64,000 nucleotides of DNA from the NCBI GenBank assembly GCA_016718845.1, contig JADKCK010000020.1, positions 17,054 through 81,053 of the forward strand, given 5' to 3'. The DNA comes from Sphingobacteriales bacterium. GTDB taxonomy: Bacteria > Bacteroidota > Bacteroidia > Chitinophagales > UBA2359. This document shows positions 43,196 through 51,290 of the stretch, piece by piece (within the stretch, counting starts at the first letter, position 1; each line of letters begins with the position of its first letter). The notes under the pieces are model-generated. The model was given only the letters and a program-made list of their open reading frames with translations. It searched no databases and was not told where the DNA came from. The position numbers were made by a program, and so were the translations under genes.

Positions 43196-44392
43196 TTATA
43201 CCTTAAACACATTGGCTACTTTTTCGGCGGCTTCTTTTAGTAATATTGCCGACTGTACTTGTAAACCCGATTCGTCGATAATTTGTTTAGCTATTTCGGC
43301 ATTTGTACCTTGTAGACGCACAATAATAGGTACTTTTATTTCGTCGCCCATTTTTTTGTATGCTTCTACTACGCCATTGGCAATACGGTCGCAGCGCACA
43401 ATACCGCCAAAAATGTTGATAAGTATGGCGCGTACATTGGGGTCTTTTAAAATAATACGGAAACCTGCCTCTACTGTTTCGGCGTTTGCTTTGCCACCAA
43501 CATCCAAAAAGTTAGCTGGCGAGCCACCTGCCAGTTTGATAATGTCCATAGTAGCCATTGCCAAACCTGCACCGTTTACCATACAGCCCACGTTACCGTC
43601 AAGTTTTACGTAGTTAAGGTTAAACTTATCTGCTTCTACTTCGGTTGGGTCTTCTTCGTCAAAATCGCGCCAAGCGGCAACATCTTTGTGTCTAAAAAGT
43701 GCCGATTCGTCAATACTCATTTTACCATCAACAGCCACCATGCGGTTGTCCGATGTTTTAAGTAACGGATTAATTTCTATTAAGGTGGCATCAACGCCTA
43801 TGTAGGTGTTGTATAGTTGTGGGATAAAGGTTAAAGCACTTTTATAGGCATCGCCGGTTAAGCCCAAGTTAAAGGCAATGCGTCGGGCTTGAAAAGGCTG
43901 TAAACCAATAATGGGGTCAATCCATTCTTTGTGTACCAAATGTGGGGTTGTTTCGGCAACATGTTCAATGTCCATACCACCTTCGGTCGAGTAAACAATT
44001 ACGTTGCAACCTTTGGCACGGTCGAGCAATACGCTCATGTAGTACTCTTTAATTTCGCTTGGACCCGGCACGTACATATCTTCGGTAATTAGCACTTTGC
44101 GCACCAATTTACCTTCGGCGCTTGTTTGGGGTGTAATAAGGTGCATGCCAATAATGGCACCGGCTTTTTCGCGTACCTCGTCGAGGTTTTTAGCCAATTT
44201 AACACCGCCGCCTTTGCCGCGTCCGCCAGCATGTACTTGTGCTTTTACCACTACCCAACCGCTGCCCGTTTCGGCTTGTATTTGTTGGGCGGCAGTTACG
44301 GCTTCGTCGGCACTATATGCCAATTTACCACGCTGAACCGTAATACCATAACGGTTCAATAATTCTTTTGCTTGATACTCGTGTAAGTTCAT
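43196..44392 (-). CDS. sucC: Succinyl-CoA synthetase (ADP-forming) beta subunit
   Basis: 398 residues. ATP-grasp domain from MNLHEYQAKELLNRYGITVQ with KAQVHAGGRGKGGGVKLAK; the C-terminal CoA-ligase domain has LDVGGKANAETVEAGFRIIL and NIFGGIVRCDRIANG with GTNAEIA. TCA-cycle enzyme that forms ATP from succinyl-CoA together with SucD, which is not in this window. It has its own promoter and terminator. Confidence 0.97.
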   Translation of the reverse strand: MNLHEYQAKELLNRYGITVQRGKLAYSADEAVTAAQQIQAETGSGWVVVKAQVHAGGRGKGGGVKLAKNLDEVREKAGAIIGMHLITPQTSAEGKLVRKVLITEDMYVPGPSEIKEYYMSVLLDRAKGCNVIVYSTEGGMDIEHVAETTPHLVHKEWIDPIIGLQPFQARRIAFNLGLTGDAYKSALTFIPQLYNTYIGVDATLIEINPLLKTSDNRMVAVDGKMSIDESALFRHKDVAAWRDFDEEDPTEVEADKFNLNYVKLDGNVGCMVNGAGLAMATMDIIKLAGGSPANFLDVGGKANAETVEAGFRIILKDPNVRAILINIFGGIVRCDRIANGVVEAYKKMGDEIKVPIIVRLQGTNAEIAKQIIDESGLQVQSAILLKEAAEKVANVFKV

Positions 44393-44532
44393 GTATTATG
44401 TTGTTGTTGTTTTGTTGAATTGCACAAAATAAGTAGTAGCTAAGTTGGTATTACTTAAATGTTACCGATACAGCATCGGCACTATCTAAATAAAATAAAT
44501 ACACCGCCATTAGCCCTGCCCGAATTTTGCCC

Positions 44533-44561
44533 CAAAGATACGCAAAATATTGCTTTTCAAA
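44533..44561 (-). promoter_or_regulatory. sucC promoter (minus strand TTTG-N17-TATCTTTG)
   Basis: CAAAGATA at 44533-44540 is TATCTTTG on the minus strand. TTTG (CAAA on plus) lies at 44558-44561, 17 bp upstream. The leader would be about 135 nt. Confidence 0.55.
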
Positions 44562-44639
44562 GGTTAATTGCACAAATAGTGCGCTCATTTTTACTATAGT
44601 TGTACAAAATGCTTACTTTTGCAAAGTTTTTGGTGATAA

Positions 44640-44812
44640 GGTGCCTTTATTGGCTGCAAGGCTGTCGGCTAAAGGCTACAGGCTTTTGGCTACAAGCTAT
44701 CATCAGTTATTAAGTAAGTACGCTTTTCACTCTTTCACCACTTCACAATTTCACCACATCGCTCTTTCACCACATCACCACATCACCACATCACCACATC
44801 ACTATTTCCCTC
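44640..44812. repeat. CACCACATCA microsatellite and GGCTACAGGCTTTTGGCTAC repeats
   Basis: Short tandem CACCACATCA units run right up to the FkbM start codon, preceded by GGCTGTCGGCTAAAGGCT-like units. The same two families recur at 47341-47500 and 50997-51290. Noncoding. Confidence 0.65.
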
Positions 44813-44813
44813 T

Positions 44814-45611
44814 ATGCAAACCACAAAACTTTCTGATGGCACCGAAGTTTTTTGTCTTCGTTCTGCCGAAGCACAGGTCTTAGATTATCACATTAATGGC
44901 TATCTACACAAATCCATAAAAATTAAAGATGGAGATGTGTTATTTGACATTGGCGCCAACATTGGCGTATTAGGTGTGCGCATGATGCAACTTTATCCAA
45001 ACGCCACCCTATATGCCTTTGAACCTATCTTACCTATTTTTGAGGTACTAAAAGCCAATGCCCAACGCTATGCCCCCAATCGGTTTAAGGTATTTAATTG
45101 CGGCATTTCGGACAGCAACGAAACGGTTACGTTTTCGTACTTTCCAAACAGCCCTGCCCTATCTACAGCACACAACGAAGACTGGAACCACGACTCGCAA
45201 ACCCTTGCCCGCGCCGTAGAGGGCAATGTTAATCATGCACCACCACAATATCGTTGGGCAAGATTTTTACCCCGCTTTTTGTTTGCATGGATGGCTAAAT
45301 GGATGCGTTGGGGCGAGCAAAAACTACCTTGCCAACTCCAAACTTTATCTACCTTTATTGAGCAACAAAAAATTGAGCACATTGACCTATTAAAAATTGA
45401 CTGCGAAGGGGCAGAACTGCGCGTATTACAAGGCATATCACCCCAACATTGGCAACTAATACACCAAATTGTTGCCGAAGTACACGACGTAGAAAACCGA
45501 CTACAAACATTTACCAACATTTGTAAACAACATGGTTTTGCCAATATTGTTGTAGAAAAAGACCACTTAATGGGCGATACACCTTTGTATAATGTGTTTG
45601 TGACAAGGTAA
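44814..45611 (+). CDS. FkbM-family SAM-dependent methyltransferase
   Basis: 265 residues. SAM-binding motif I is LFDIGANIGVLG (about residues 44-55), followed by ATLYAFEPILPIFEVLKANA and the post-motif HIDLLKIDCEGAELRVLQGI typical of the FkbM family, ending HGFANIVVEKDHLMGD. The family methylates hydroxyls of sugars or other small molecules; the substrate here is unknown. It is followed by the promoter of the cys attenuator. Confidence 0.9.
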   Translation: MQTTKLSDGTEVFCLRSAEAQVLDYHINGYLHKSIKIKDGDVLFDIGANIGVLGVRMMQLYPNATLYAFEPILPIFEVLKANAQRYAPNRFKVFNCGISDSNETVTFSYFPNSPALSTAHNEDWNHDSQTLARAVEGNVNHAPPQYRWARFLPRFLFAWMAKWMRWGEQKLPCQLQTLSTFIEQQKIEHIDLLKIDCEGAELRVLQGISPQHWQLIHQIVAEVHDVENRLQTFTNICKQHGFANIVVEKDHLMGDTPLYNVFVTR

Positions 45612-45631
45612 AAAACTTTTTTTAAAAAAAA

Positions 45632-45663
45632 TTTGGTAGATTCAATAACAATCCTTATTTTTG
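45632..45663 (+). promoter_or_regulatory. Promoter of the cysteine leader, TTTG-N20-TATTTTTG
   Basis: TTTG at 45632-45635 and TATTTTTG at 45656-45663, exactly 20 bp apart, only 20 bp after the preceding stop codon. Predicted transcription start near 45670, about 85 nt before the leader ORF. Confidence 0.75.
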
Positions 45664-45754
45664 CACCCGAATTAAGCGCCCATGTTTGTGTCGTTTTTTG
45701 TGGACGATAAAATAACACGCCATTTTTAACTTTCGCTTTTAGTTTTTTGCATCT

Positions 45755-45847
45755 ATGACATCCTTCCAACATTTTTGTTTTTGTTGTTGTACTTGTTGTT
45801 GTAAAACAACGAGCCGGAAGGATATTGTGTTTAGTAAGCCAATATAG
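45755..45847 (+). CDS. Cysteine-rich leader peptide of the sulfate assimilation operon
   Basis: A 30-codon ORF from ATG to TAG with Cys (TGT) at codons 8, 10, 11, 12, 14, 15 and 16, i.e. seven of nine consecutive positions: MTSFQHFCFCCCTCCCK and then 13 further residues. Cys is otherwise a rare residue, so this run is not expected by chance. The ORF sits between a consensus promoter and an intrinsic terminator, and just after it come genes for siroheme and sulfite formation. That is the classic arrangement of a ribosome-mediated attenuator sensing charged tRNA-Cys. Translation is inferred; there is no Shine-Dalgarno, as usual in this phylum. Confidence 0.75.
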   Translation: MTSFQHFCFCCCTCCCKTTSRKDIVFSKPI

Positions 45848-45916
45848 CTCATAAAATCATTGTACCTATTGGTGTACAAAGCCCTTCCAAGCAAATGTTT
45901 GGAAGGGCTTTTTTTT
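45760..45916 (+). promoter_or_regulatory. Transcription attenuator with four mutually exclusive RNA segments
   Basis: Segment 1 ATCCTTCC (45760-45767) lies within leader codons 2-5. Segment 2 GGAAGGAT (45816-45823) lies after the Cys codons and is its exact complement. Segment 3 GCCCTTCCAA (45881-45890) and segment 4 TTGGAAGGGC (45899-45908) form the terminator stem, extendable to 13 bp, followed by eight T. Segment 2 can also pair with CCTTCC of segment 3 (six bp), an antiterminator, and segment 1 shares CCTTCCAA with segment 3. A ribosome stalled at codons 8-16 (45776-45802) would cover segment 1 and free segment 2, so low cysteine would favour readthrough. A small hairpin TTGTAC/GTACAA precedes segment 3. 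Confidence 0.7.
45878..45916 (+). terminator. Intrinsic terminator of the cysteine attenuator
   Basis: AAAGCCCTTCCAA and TTGGAAGGGCTTT form a 13-bp stem with loop GCAAATGT, followed by a continuous T-run. It lies 75 bp before the first cys gene. Confidence 0.88.
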
Positions 45917-45990
45917 ATGCCTAACAAAACAAAATAAATTTCGCCAAATTTTCACAACTTACAATTTACCATTTATAATTTACACCTAAC

Positions 45991-46572
45991 TTGAACACGC
46001 TCTATCCCATATTTTTAAAGCTACACACCATTCCGTTGTTGTTGATTGGTGCAGGTAAGGTAGGCTGCGAAAAATTATCTTTTTTGCTCAAAAACAGCCC
46101 CGATGCCCTAGTAACTGTAATTGCACAACAAGTAAGCGATGAATTTTGGGCGATAGCCAAACCCTATCCCAATGTTATCATCTACCAAAAAGCATTTGCC
46201 CCCACCGACTTGCAAGGGCACAAGCTAATTATTGCCGCTACCAACAACTATTTTTTAAACAATTTGCTATGCCATTTGGCAAAACAAAACAACTTGTTGA
46301 TAAATGTAGCCGACAAACCCGCCCTATGCGATTTTTATTTGGGTGGCATTGTTACAAAAGGCGATTTAAAAATTGCCATTTCTACCAATGGTAAATCGCC
46401 CACCGTAGCCAAACGCCTGCGCCAACTCTTCGAGGCTGTACTGCCCGACACCCTCGACGAACTACTCCAAAACCTACAAACGTATAGACAACAACTAAAA
46501 GGTAACTTCGAAGAAAAAGTAGCTACCCTTAATCAATTAACGGCTTCGTTAATCAACAAAAACAAACATTAA
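45991..46572 (+). CDS. Siroheme synthase N-domain (precorrin-2 dehydrogenase / sirohydrochlorin ferrochelatase)
   Basis: 193 residues, starting at TTG followed by NTLYPIFLKL, the conserved start of this family. Rossmann motif LLIGAGKVGCEKL at residues about 17-29; then LIIAATNNYFLNN, NVADKPALCDFYLGGIVTKG and ISTNGKSPTVAKRLRQ. It converts precorrin-2 into siroheme, the cofactor of sulfite (and nitrite) reductase. First structural gene after the cysteine attenuator; the methyltransferase half of CysG is absent, as usual for this stand-alone form. Confidence 0.92.
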   Translation: MNTLYPIFLKLHTIPLLLIGAGKVGCEKLSFLLKNSPDALVTVIAQQVSDEFWAIAKPYPNVIIYQKAFAPTDLQGHKLIIAATNNYFLNNLLCHLAKQNNLLINVADKPALCDFYLGGIVTKGDLKIAISTNGKSPTVAKRLRQLFEAVLPDTLDELLQNLQTYRQQLKGNFEEKVATLNQLTASLINKNKH

Positions 46573-46676
46573 TACATACCCACTACGTTTTAGCAAACAG
46601 AATTATCTCCATTATCTACGCCCCAAACCGCCTAAATTCACACAAAATTCCCTTATCATCAACACATCTATTGTCT

Positions 46677-47339
46677 ATGTCGTTACATTTAACAGAACTA
46701 AACCAACAATACCTACGCAAAGACCCCTACAACCGCCTACAAAACCTGTTTAGCCACTTTGCCCCTGCCGATATTTTAGTTACCTCGTCGTTTGGCATTA
46801 CAGCAGGCGTGTTGTTGTCTATGGTGCATAGCATTGCGCCCAATCATCCTATTTATTTTTTAGATACTACCTATCATTTCCCCGAAACATTAGCCTATAA
46901 AGAGCAACTACAAGCAAAGCTAAACCTAAACATAGTTACGCTAAAAGCCAATCCATCGGACAGCCAAGACACCCTTGACCGCAAACTTTGGGAAACAAAC
47001 CCCGATTTATGCTGCCAAATAAACAAGGTTGAACCGCTAAATGTGGTAAAAAAAGAACATAAAATATGGGTTTCGGGCTTGATGAGCGACCAAACCGAAC
47101 ACCGTAAGGCACTCAACATTTTTGAGCAAAAACAAAACCTCATCAAATTTCACCCATTAATTGATTTTAGCAACTACGATGCCATGCTGTATCTAATGGT
47201 CAACGAAATACCTAATCACCCATTAATGGAGCAAGGCTACGATTCGGTTGGCTGCGTACACTGCACCCAAAAAGGTGATTGTAGAATGGGGCGTTGGGCA
47301 CAGTTTGCAGGCAAAACCGAATGCGGGCTGCATTTGTAA
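46677..47339 (+). CDS. cysH: Phosphoadenylyl/adenylyl-sulfate reductase
   Basis: 220 residues from the ATG at 46677; a TTG six bases upstream is less likely. It has LVTSSFGITAGVLLSMVHSI, IYFLDTTYHFPETL and the C-terminal catalytic Cys in KTECGLHL. Two cysteine pairs, LCCQ and GCVHC, are the signature of [4Fe-4S]-containing enzymes that prefer APS, so APS reductase activity is likely. It reduces activated sulfate to sulfite. Second gene of the cys operon, about 100 bp after the siroheme gene. Confidence 0.93.
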   Translation: MSLHLTELNQQYLRKDPYNRLQNLFSHFAPADILVTSSFGITAGVLLSMVHSIAPNHPIYFLDTTYHFPETLAYKEQLQAKLNLNIVTLKANPSDSQDTLDRKLWETNPDLCCQINKVEPLNVVKKEHKIWVSGLMSDQTEHRKALNIFEQKQNLIKFHPLIDFSNYDAMLYLMVNEIPNHPLMEQGYDSVGCVHCTQKGDCRMGRWAQFAGKTECGLHL

Positions 47340-47340
47340 T

Positions 47341-47530
47341 TCGTTAAGCTTTTGGCTATCCACTATCCGCTTTTGGCTAACAATCTGCTCTTCTTATTCT
47401 ATCACCACATCCCCACTTCACCACTTCCCCACATCACCACTTCCCCACATCACCACATCACCACATCACCACCTCACCACTTCACTCTTTTCACCACTTC
47501 AATAATCAATAATTAATAATCAATAATCAA
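47341..47530. repeat. CACCACATC microsatellite and AATAATCAATAATC spacer
   Basis: Tandem CACCACTTC/CACCACATC units followed by ATAATCAATAATTAATAATC directly before the cysJ ATG. Noncoding, same families as at 44640 and 1052. Confidence 0.65.
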
Positions 47531-47531
47531 A

Positions 47532-49340
47532 ATGATACTATCTTCGGAACAAAACGCTCTTGTACAGCAAATATTTACTCATTTCAATCCAGTTCAGTTG
47601 CATTGGTTATCGGGCTACATTAGTGGTAAACTCGATAGTACAAACATTACCACATCTGTATCTGTTGTTAATAGTACACATCAAGCTGTTGAAGCACCCG
47701 CAACACTTAGCGCACAACTAACCATTTTGTACGGTTCGCAGTCGGGCAACAGCAAAAAAGTAGCACAACAGGCATTTCAATTGGCACAAGATAGCGGTTT
47801 TAACGCTCGGTTGCTGAGCATGAGCGACTACAAAGTGGCTAACTTAAAAAACGAAACCCATCTTTGGCTAATTGTTAGCACCCACGGCGAGGGCGTGCCA
47901 CCCGCCGCCGCCGAAGAACTTTACGATTTTTTACACAGCAAAAAAGCACCCAAATTGCCCAATTTACACTACGCCATATTGGCTTTGGGCGATAAAAGCT
48001 ACATTAACTACTGCCAAACAGGCATAGATTTTGATACCCGATTAGACGCATTAGGCGCCAAACGCCTTGTTCAACGCACCGATTGCGACGTAAATTTTGC
48101 CGACACCGCCAAACAGTGGCTTACCTCAGCACACGATACATTTGCCCCCTTATTATTTTCGGCGGATACCGCACAACCCAAAGCTGCCCTAAGCCCGCAA
48201 ACGGCAACAGTAGCTAGCAATGCCCCTTTGTTCGACCGCAACAAACCCCTAACAGCCCTTGTTGCTCAAAAAATAAAGCTAAATGCTCGTGGTTCTCAAA
48301 AAGAAACCTACCACCTCGAGTTATCCCTCGAAGACTCGGGCTTGACCTATGAGCCCGGCGACGCACTTGGCATTTATACCCACAACCCCATTGCCACCAT
48401 AAATGCCATTTTACAACATACCCAATTTAACCCCGATACAATGGTAGAGGTAGCAGGCACAACCCTGTCGTTGCAAACTGCCCTTGCCCAAAAATTAGAA
48501 ATAACCACCCTTAGCCGCGATGTGATAGAACGCTACAACGCCCACCTACAAAATACCGACTTAGCCGCCTTGTTAGCCAACAATCAGGCATTAGCCAAAT
48601 ACCTTTATGGGCGCGATGTGTTAGATTTGCTAATCGAATACCCATTTACCCTATCCGAACAATATTTTGTCGACCTATTGCGTTCATTAGCACCGCGTTT
48701 ATACTCTATCTCATCAAGCCTCGAGGCTTGCCCCAACGAGGTACATTTAACCATTGCTGCCGTTAGGTATCAACATAAACAACGACAACGCCTAGGCAGC
48801 TGCTCAACCTTTGCTGCCGATACCTTGCAAATAAACGATACCGTACAGGTATTTGTAGAACCAAACGAGCTGTTTAAACTACCCAACAACCCTAACACAC
48901 CTATTATTATGATAGGACCAGGTACAGGCGTAGCACCTTTTAGGGCGTTTATGCAACAACTCGAAGCCACCGAAACCACCACCAAATCGTGGCTGTTTTT
49001 TGGCGATCAACATTTTACTACCGACTTTTTGTACCAAACCGAGTGGCAACGACACCTAAAAAATGGCACTTTAACACGCCTCGATGTGGCTTTTTCGCGC
49101 GATACCGAGCAAAAAGTATACGTACAACACAAAATGCTACAACACGCCGCCGAGCTTTTTGCCTGGATTGAACAAGGCGCACATATTTATGTTTGTGGCG
49201 ATAGGGTGCGCATGGCTCGCGATGTGCAACAAACCTTAGTAACTATTGTACAACAACAAAAAAACATTGATGCCGACGACGCACTACAGTATGTAAAACA
49301 ACTGCGCCACCAAAAACGCTACCTCGAAGACGTGTATTGA
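47532..49340 (+). CDS. cysJ: Sulfite reductase [NADPH] flavoprotein (CysJ-like)
   Basis: 602 residues. Flavodoxin domain (about 60-205) with ILYGSQSGNSKKVAQQ and STHGEGVPPAA; FAD-binding domain with PRLYSISSSLE; NADPH-binding domain with MIGPGTGVAPFRAFMQQL and the C-terminal VYVQHKMLQHAAELFAWIEQ, ending ...LEDVY. It delivers electrons to the hemoprotein CysI, for which no gene is present in this window. It is separated from cysH by a 190-bp repeat tract without a terminator. Confidence 0.93.
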   Translation: MILSSEQNALVQQIFTHFNPVQLHWLSGYISGKLDSTNITTSVSVVNSTHQAVEAPATLSAQLTILYGSQSGNSKKVAQQAFQLAQDSGFNARLLSMSDYKVANLKNETHLWLIVSTHGEGVPPAAAEELYDFLHSKKAPKLPNLHYAILALGDKSYINYCQTGIDFDTRLDALGAKRLVQRTDCDVNFADTAKQWLTSAHDTFAPLLFSADTAQPKAALSPQTATVASNAPLFDRNKPLTALVAQKIKLNARGSQKETYHLELSLEDSGLTYEPGDALGIYTHNPIATINAILQHTQFNPDTMVEVAGTTLSLQTALAQKLEITTLSRDVIERYNAHLQNTDLAALLANNQALAKYLYGRDVLDLLIEYPFTLSEQYFVDLLRSLAPRLYSISSSLEACPNEVHLTIAAVRYQHKQRQRLGSCSTFAADTLQINDTVQVFVEPNELFKLPNNPNTPIIMIGPGTGVAPFRAFMQQLEATETTTKSWLFFGDQHFTTDFLYQTEWQRHLKNGTLTRLDVAFSRDTEQKVYVQHKMLQHAAELFAWIEQGAHIYVCGDRVRMARDVQQTLVTIVQQQKNIDADDALQYVKQLRHQKRYLEDVY

Positions 49341-49768
49341 TAACTCTGTCGGCTGCTCGCTCAGGCACGTAAATTCCCCTCTTCGGAGGGGTAGGTGGGC
49401 TATCGGCTACCCGCTCTTAACTAACAACCCAAAGCCCATAGCCCTATAAATAGGCTTATTGCAAAAAAGCATCAACAATGTTATAAAATTACTGTTAAAA
49501 AGTTGTACATTTGCGGGCAGTTTATTAGCATAACCTAACACCTAGCCCAGCATTTTATTGCCTACCCAAATATCCCCTTGTACCCAAACCCAAACAGCCA
49601 GCTCCCGCCCCGCTTGACGCGGTAAATGTCTTTTTTGGGGGTGATGATAAGCACACCCTAACTACACAAGTTGGTGGCACCCCCACTACAAAATAAGCGC
49701 AGCCAACCCTTAAACACCACAAACACCTGCATCGTCCAATACCATTTATCAACTATCCAACCAATTTA
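49341..49768. other. Intergenic region with -7 box and R3 element
   Basis: Contains TACATTTG (49506-49513), a possible -7 box for the next gene, and the complete R3 copy listed separately. A GGCTGCTCGCTC/GGCTACCCGCTC pair resembles the GGCTGTCGGC spacer repeats. No gene. Confidence 0.45.
49607..49685 (+). repeat. R3 hairpin element, complete copy without intron
   Basis: GCCCCGCTTGACGCGGTAAA, TTTTTTGGGGGTGATGATAA and GTTGGTGGCACCCCC match 32298-32375. GGGGGTG and CACCCCC can pair. After CCCCCA this copy continues into CTACAAAATAAGCG, where the copy at 32 kb has the group II intron. Confidence 0.65.
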
Positions 49769-50359
49769 ATGGATTTACTAACCTTCTCTTTTGAATTACT
49801 AAAAGCCGTTTTGCCATTTTGCATTTCGTGGGCAACCGTTTATGTCGTTATACGCATTATCTACGACAACGAACAAGACAAACGCAACGTAGACTACAAC
49901 CTGCGCATACAAGAACTAGCACACACCAAACAACAAGAAGAACAAACCACAAACACCAGCGCCGAAAAAGGCGAGGTATTAAGCACTCGCCTGCAAGCCT
50001 ACGAGCGTTTGGTGTTGTTTTTAGAGCGCATCAATCCGCAATCGTTAATTTTGCGCGTCAGACAAGACGAAATGACCGCCCCCGAACTACAAATGGCTTT
50101 GCTTTTAAACATACGCACCGAGTTTGAACACAACATTACTCAACAGTTGTATGTATCGCCAATGGTTTGGAACCTAATCTCTACCTCTGTCGAGGAACTA
50201 ATAACCGTTATTAGCGCCGTAGCACGCCAAATGCCAACCGACGCATCGGGGCTTGACCTTAGCCGAGCCATCTTGCAATACTTTTTAACCAACGACCACA
50301 CACTTGCCCTGCATCAAGCCCTAGAATCACTAAAAACAGAAGCTCAACAATTGTTTTAG
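49769..50359 (+). CDS. Membrane-anchored hypothetical protein (DUF7935-like)
   Basis: 196 residues. One N-terminal membrane helix (LLKAVLPFCISWATVYVVIR) followed by a coiled-coil-like charged segment (DYNLRIQELAHTKQQEEQTT) and a conserved region RLQAYERLVLFLERINPQSL and 'EFEHNITQQLYVS'. This resembles a Bacteroidota-only family of unknown function. No partner gene is evident, although the OM-barrel gene follows by 55 bp and may be cotranscribed. Confidence 0.75.
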   Translation: MDLLTFSFELLKAVLPFCISWATVYVVIRIIYDNEQDKRNVDYNLRIQELAHTKQQEEQTTNTSAEKGEVLSTRLQAYERLVLFLERINPQSLILRVRQDEMTAPELQMALLLNIRTEFEHNITQQLYVSPMVWNLISTSVEELITVISAVARQMPTDASGLDLSRAILQYFLTNDHTLALHQALESLKTEAQQLF

Positions 50360-50414
50360 GCAAACACCTTAGCAGCCCAAACAATTTACTTGCAGTTTAT
50401 CAAAACATCTTTTT

Positions 50415-50999
50415 ATGAAAAAAGCATTTTGCTCTTTTTTGTTTATTTTTGCACTGCTATTTGCAACACAACAACAACTGGCAGCACAAGAGGTGCGTAA
50501 TGCCATAAAAATCAATCCATTAAGCATATTTCTGCTAACCGGCAATATGCAATACGAGCGAGCTATTGGCGAACGCACATCGGTGCAAGCAGGCTTTTTT
50601 TACTCGGCTTTTAATTTAAAATGGAAAGGTGACGGCTTAGAATACACCGGCTTGGGCTTTACACCCGAGTTTAGATACTATGTTTTACCCAAACAAACCG
50701 CCATGAACGGCTTATATGTAGCTCCGTTTGCAAGGTTTCAACGTTTTAAAATAGTGGTTGATGATAGCTCAAGCGGATTACCACCCGGCGAAAACAGCGG
50801 AACCGTTTTAAATAGCAAATTAGGGGTTAATGCTGGCTACCAAGCTGTTTTAGGTAAATCGTTTGTGATAGATATATTTGCTGGACCAACAGTAGGCGTT
50901 ACCCGTTTTACAGGCACTTTGCTCGACTATAAATTGCCCGGGTTTGGCTCGGGTGGGTTTGGTTTTAGGTTTGGATTATGCCTTGGCGTAGGATTTTAG
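50415..50999 (+). CDS. DUF3575-type outer membrane beta-barrel protein
   Basis: 194 residues. Signal peptide KKAFCSFLFIFALLFATQQQ...AAQE followed by short amphipathic strands (NAIKINPLSIFLLTGNMQYE, GLGFTPEFRYYVL, GLYVAPFARFQRFKI, VLNSKLGVNAGYQAVLGKSF) and a final aromatic strand GFRFGLCLGVGF. It has the size and ending of a small porin-like barrel. Function unknown. Confidence 0.8.
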   Translation: MKKAFCSFLFIFALLFATQQQLAAQEVRNAIKINPLSIFLLTGNMQYERAIGERTSVQAGFFYSAFNLKWKGDGLEYTGLGFTPEFRYYVLPKQTAMNGLYVAPFARFQRFKIVVDDSSSGLPPGENSGTVLNSKLGVNAGYQAVLGKSFVIDIFAGPTVGVTRFTGTLLDYKLPGFGSGGFGFRFGLCLGVGF

Positions 51000-51290
51000 T
51001 AGTTGGCTTGGGGCTGTCGGCTGTTGGCTATACGCTACAGGCTGTTGGCTACAGGCTACAAGTTGTAGCACACCTAAAAAACGCCACTTCGCCACATCGA
51101 AACATCACAACATCGCCACTTCACAAAGTAGAACGCAGATTTTTCATAATTTTTGATGATTAGTCATGATTTTAATCTGCGTAAATCATGATCATCATGA
51201 CCAATCTGCGTGCTATGTGTTATGGTACGTAGATTGGTCATAATTTTTTCCGCCACATCGCCACATCGAAACATCACCACTTCGCCACTT
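51000..51290. repeat. GGCTGTTGGCTAC, CACATCGAAACATC and CATGATCATCATGA repeats
   Basis: Tandem GGCTGTTGGCTA units (50997-51064), CGCCACATCGAAACATC units (51080-51120 and 51250-51290) and an inverted AATCTGCGT / ACGCAGATT motif. It fills the space between convergent genes; no terminator with a clear U-tract is visible. Confidence 0.6.

Noticed and set aside
44733..44883. Histidine/threonine-rich ORF before the FkbM gene
   Set aside because: It reads the CACCACATC microsatellite and then runs out of frame into the FkbM gene.
45651..45990. SAM or other riboswitch ahead of the cys operon
   Set aside because: No conserved aptamer motif was recognised, and the Cys-codon leader with complementary segments explains the terminator.
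46895..47146. Antisense ORF in cysH
   Set aside because: Shadow of the clearly conserved plus-strand reductase; same reasoning applies to the antisense frames in the protease, glnN and AddB-like genes.
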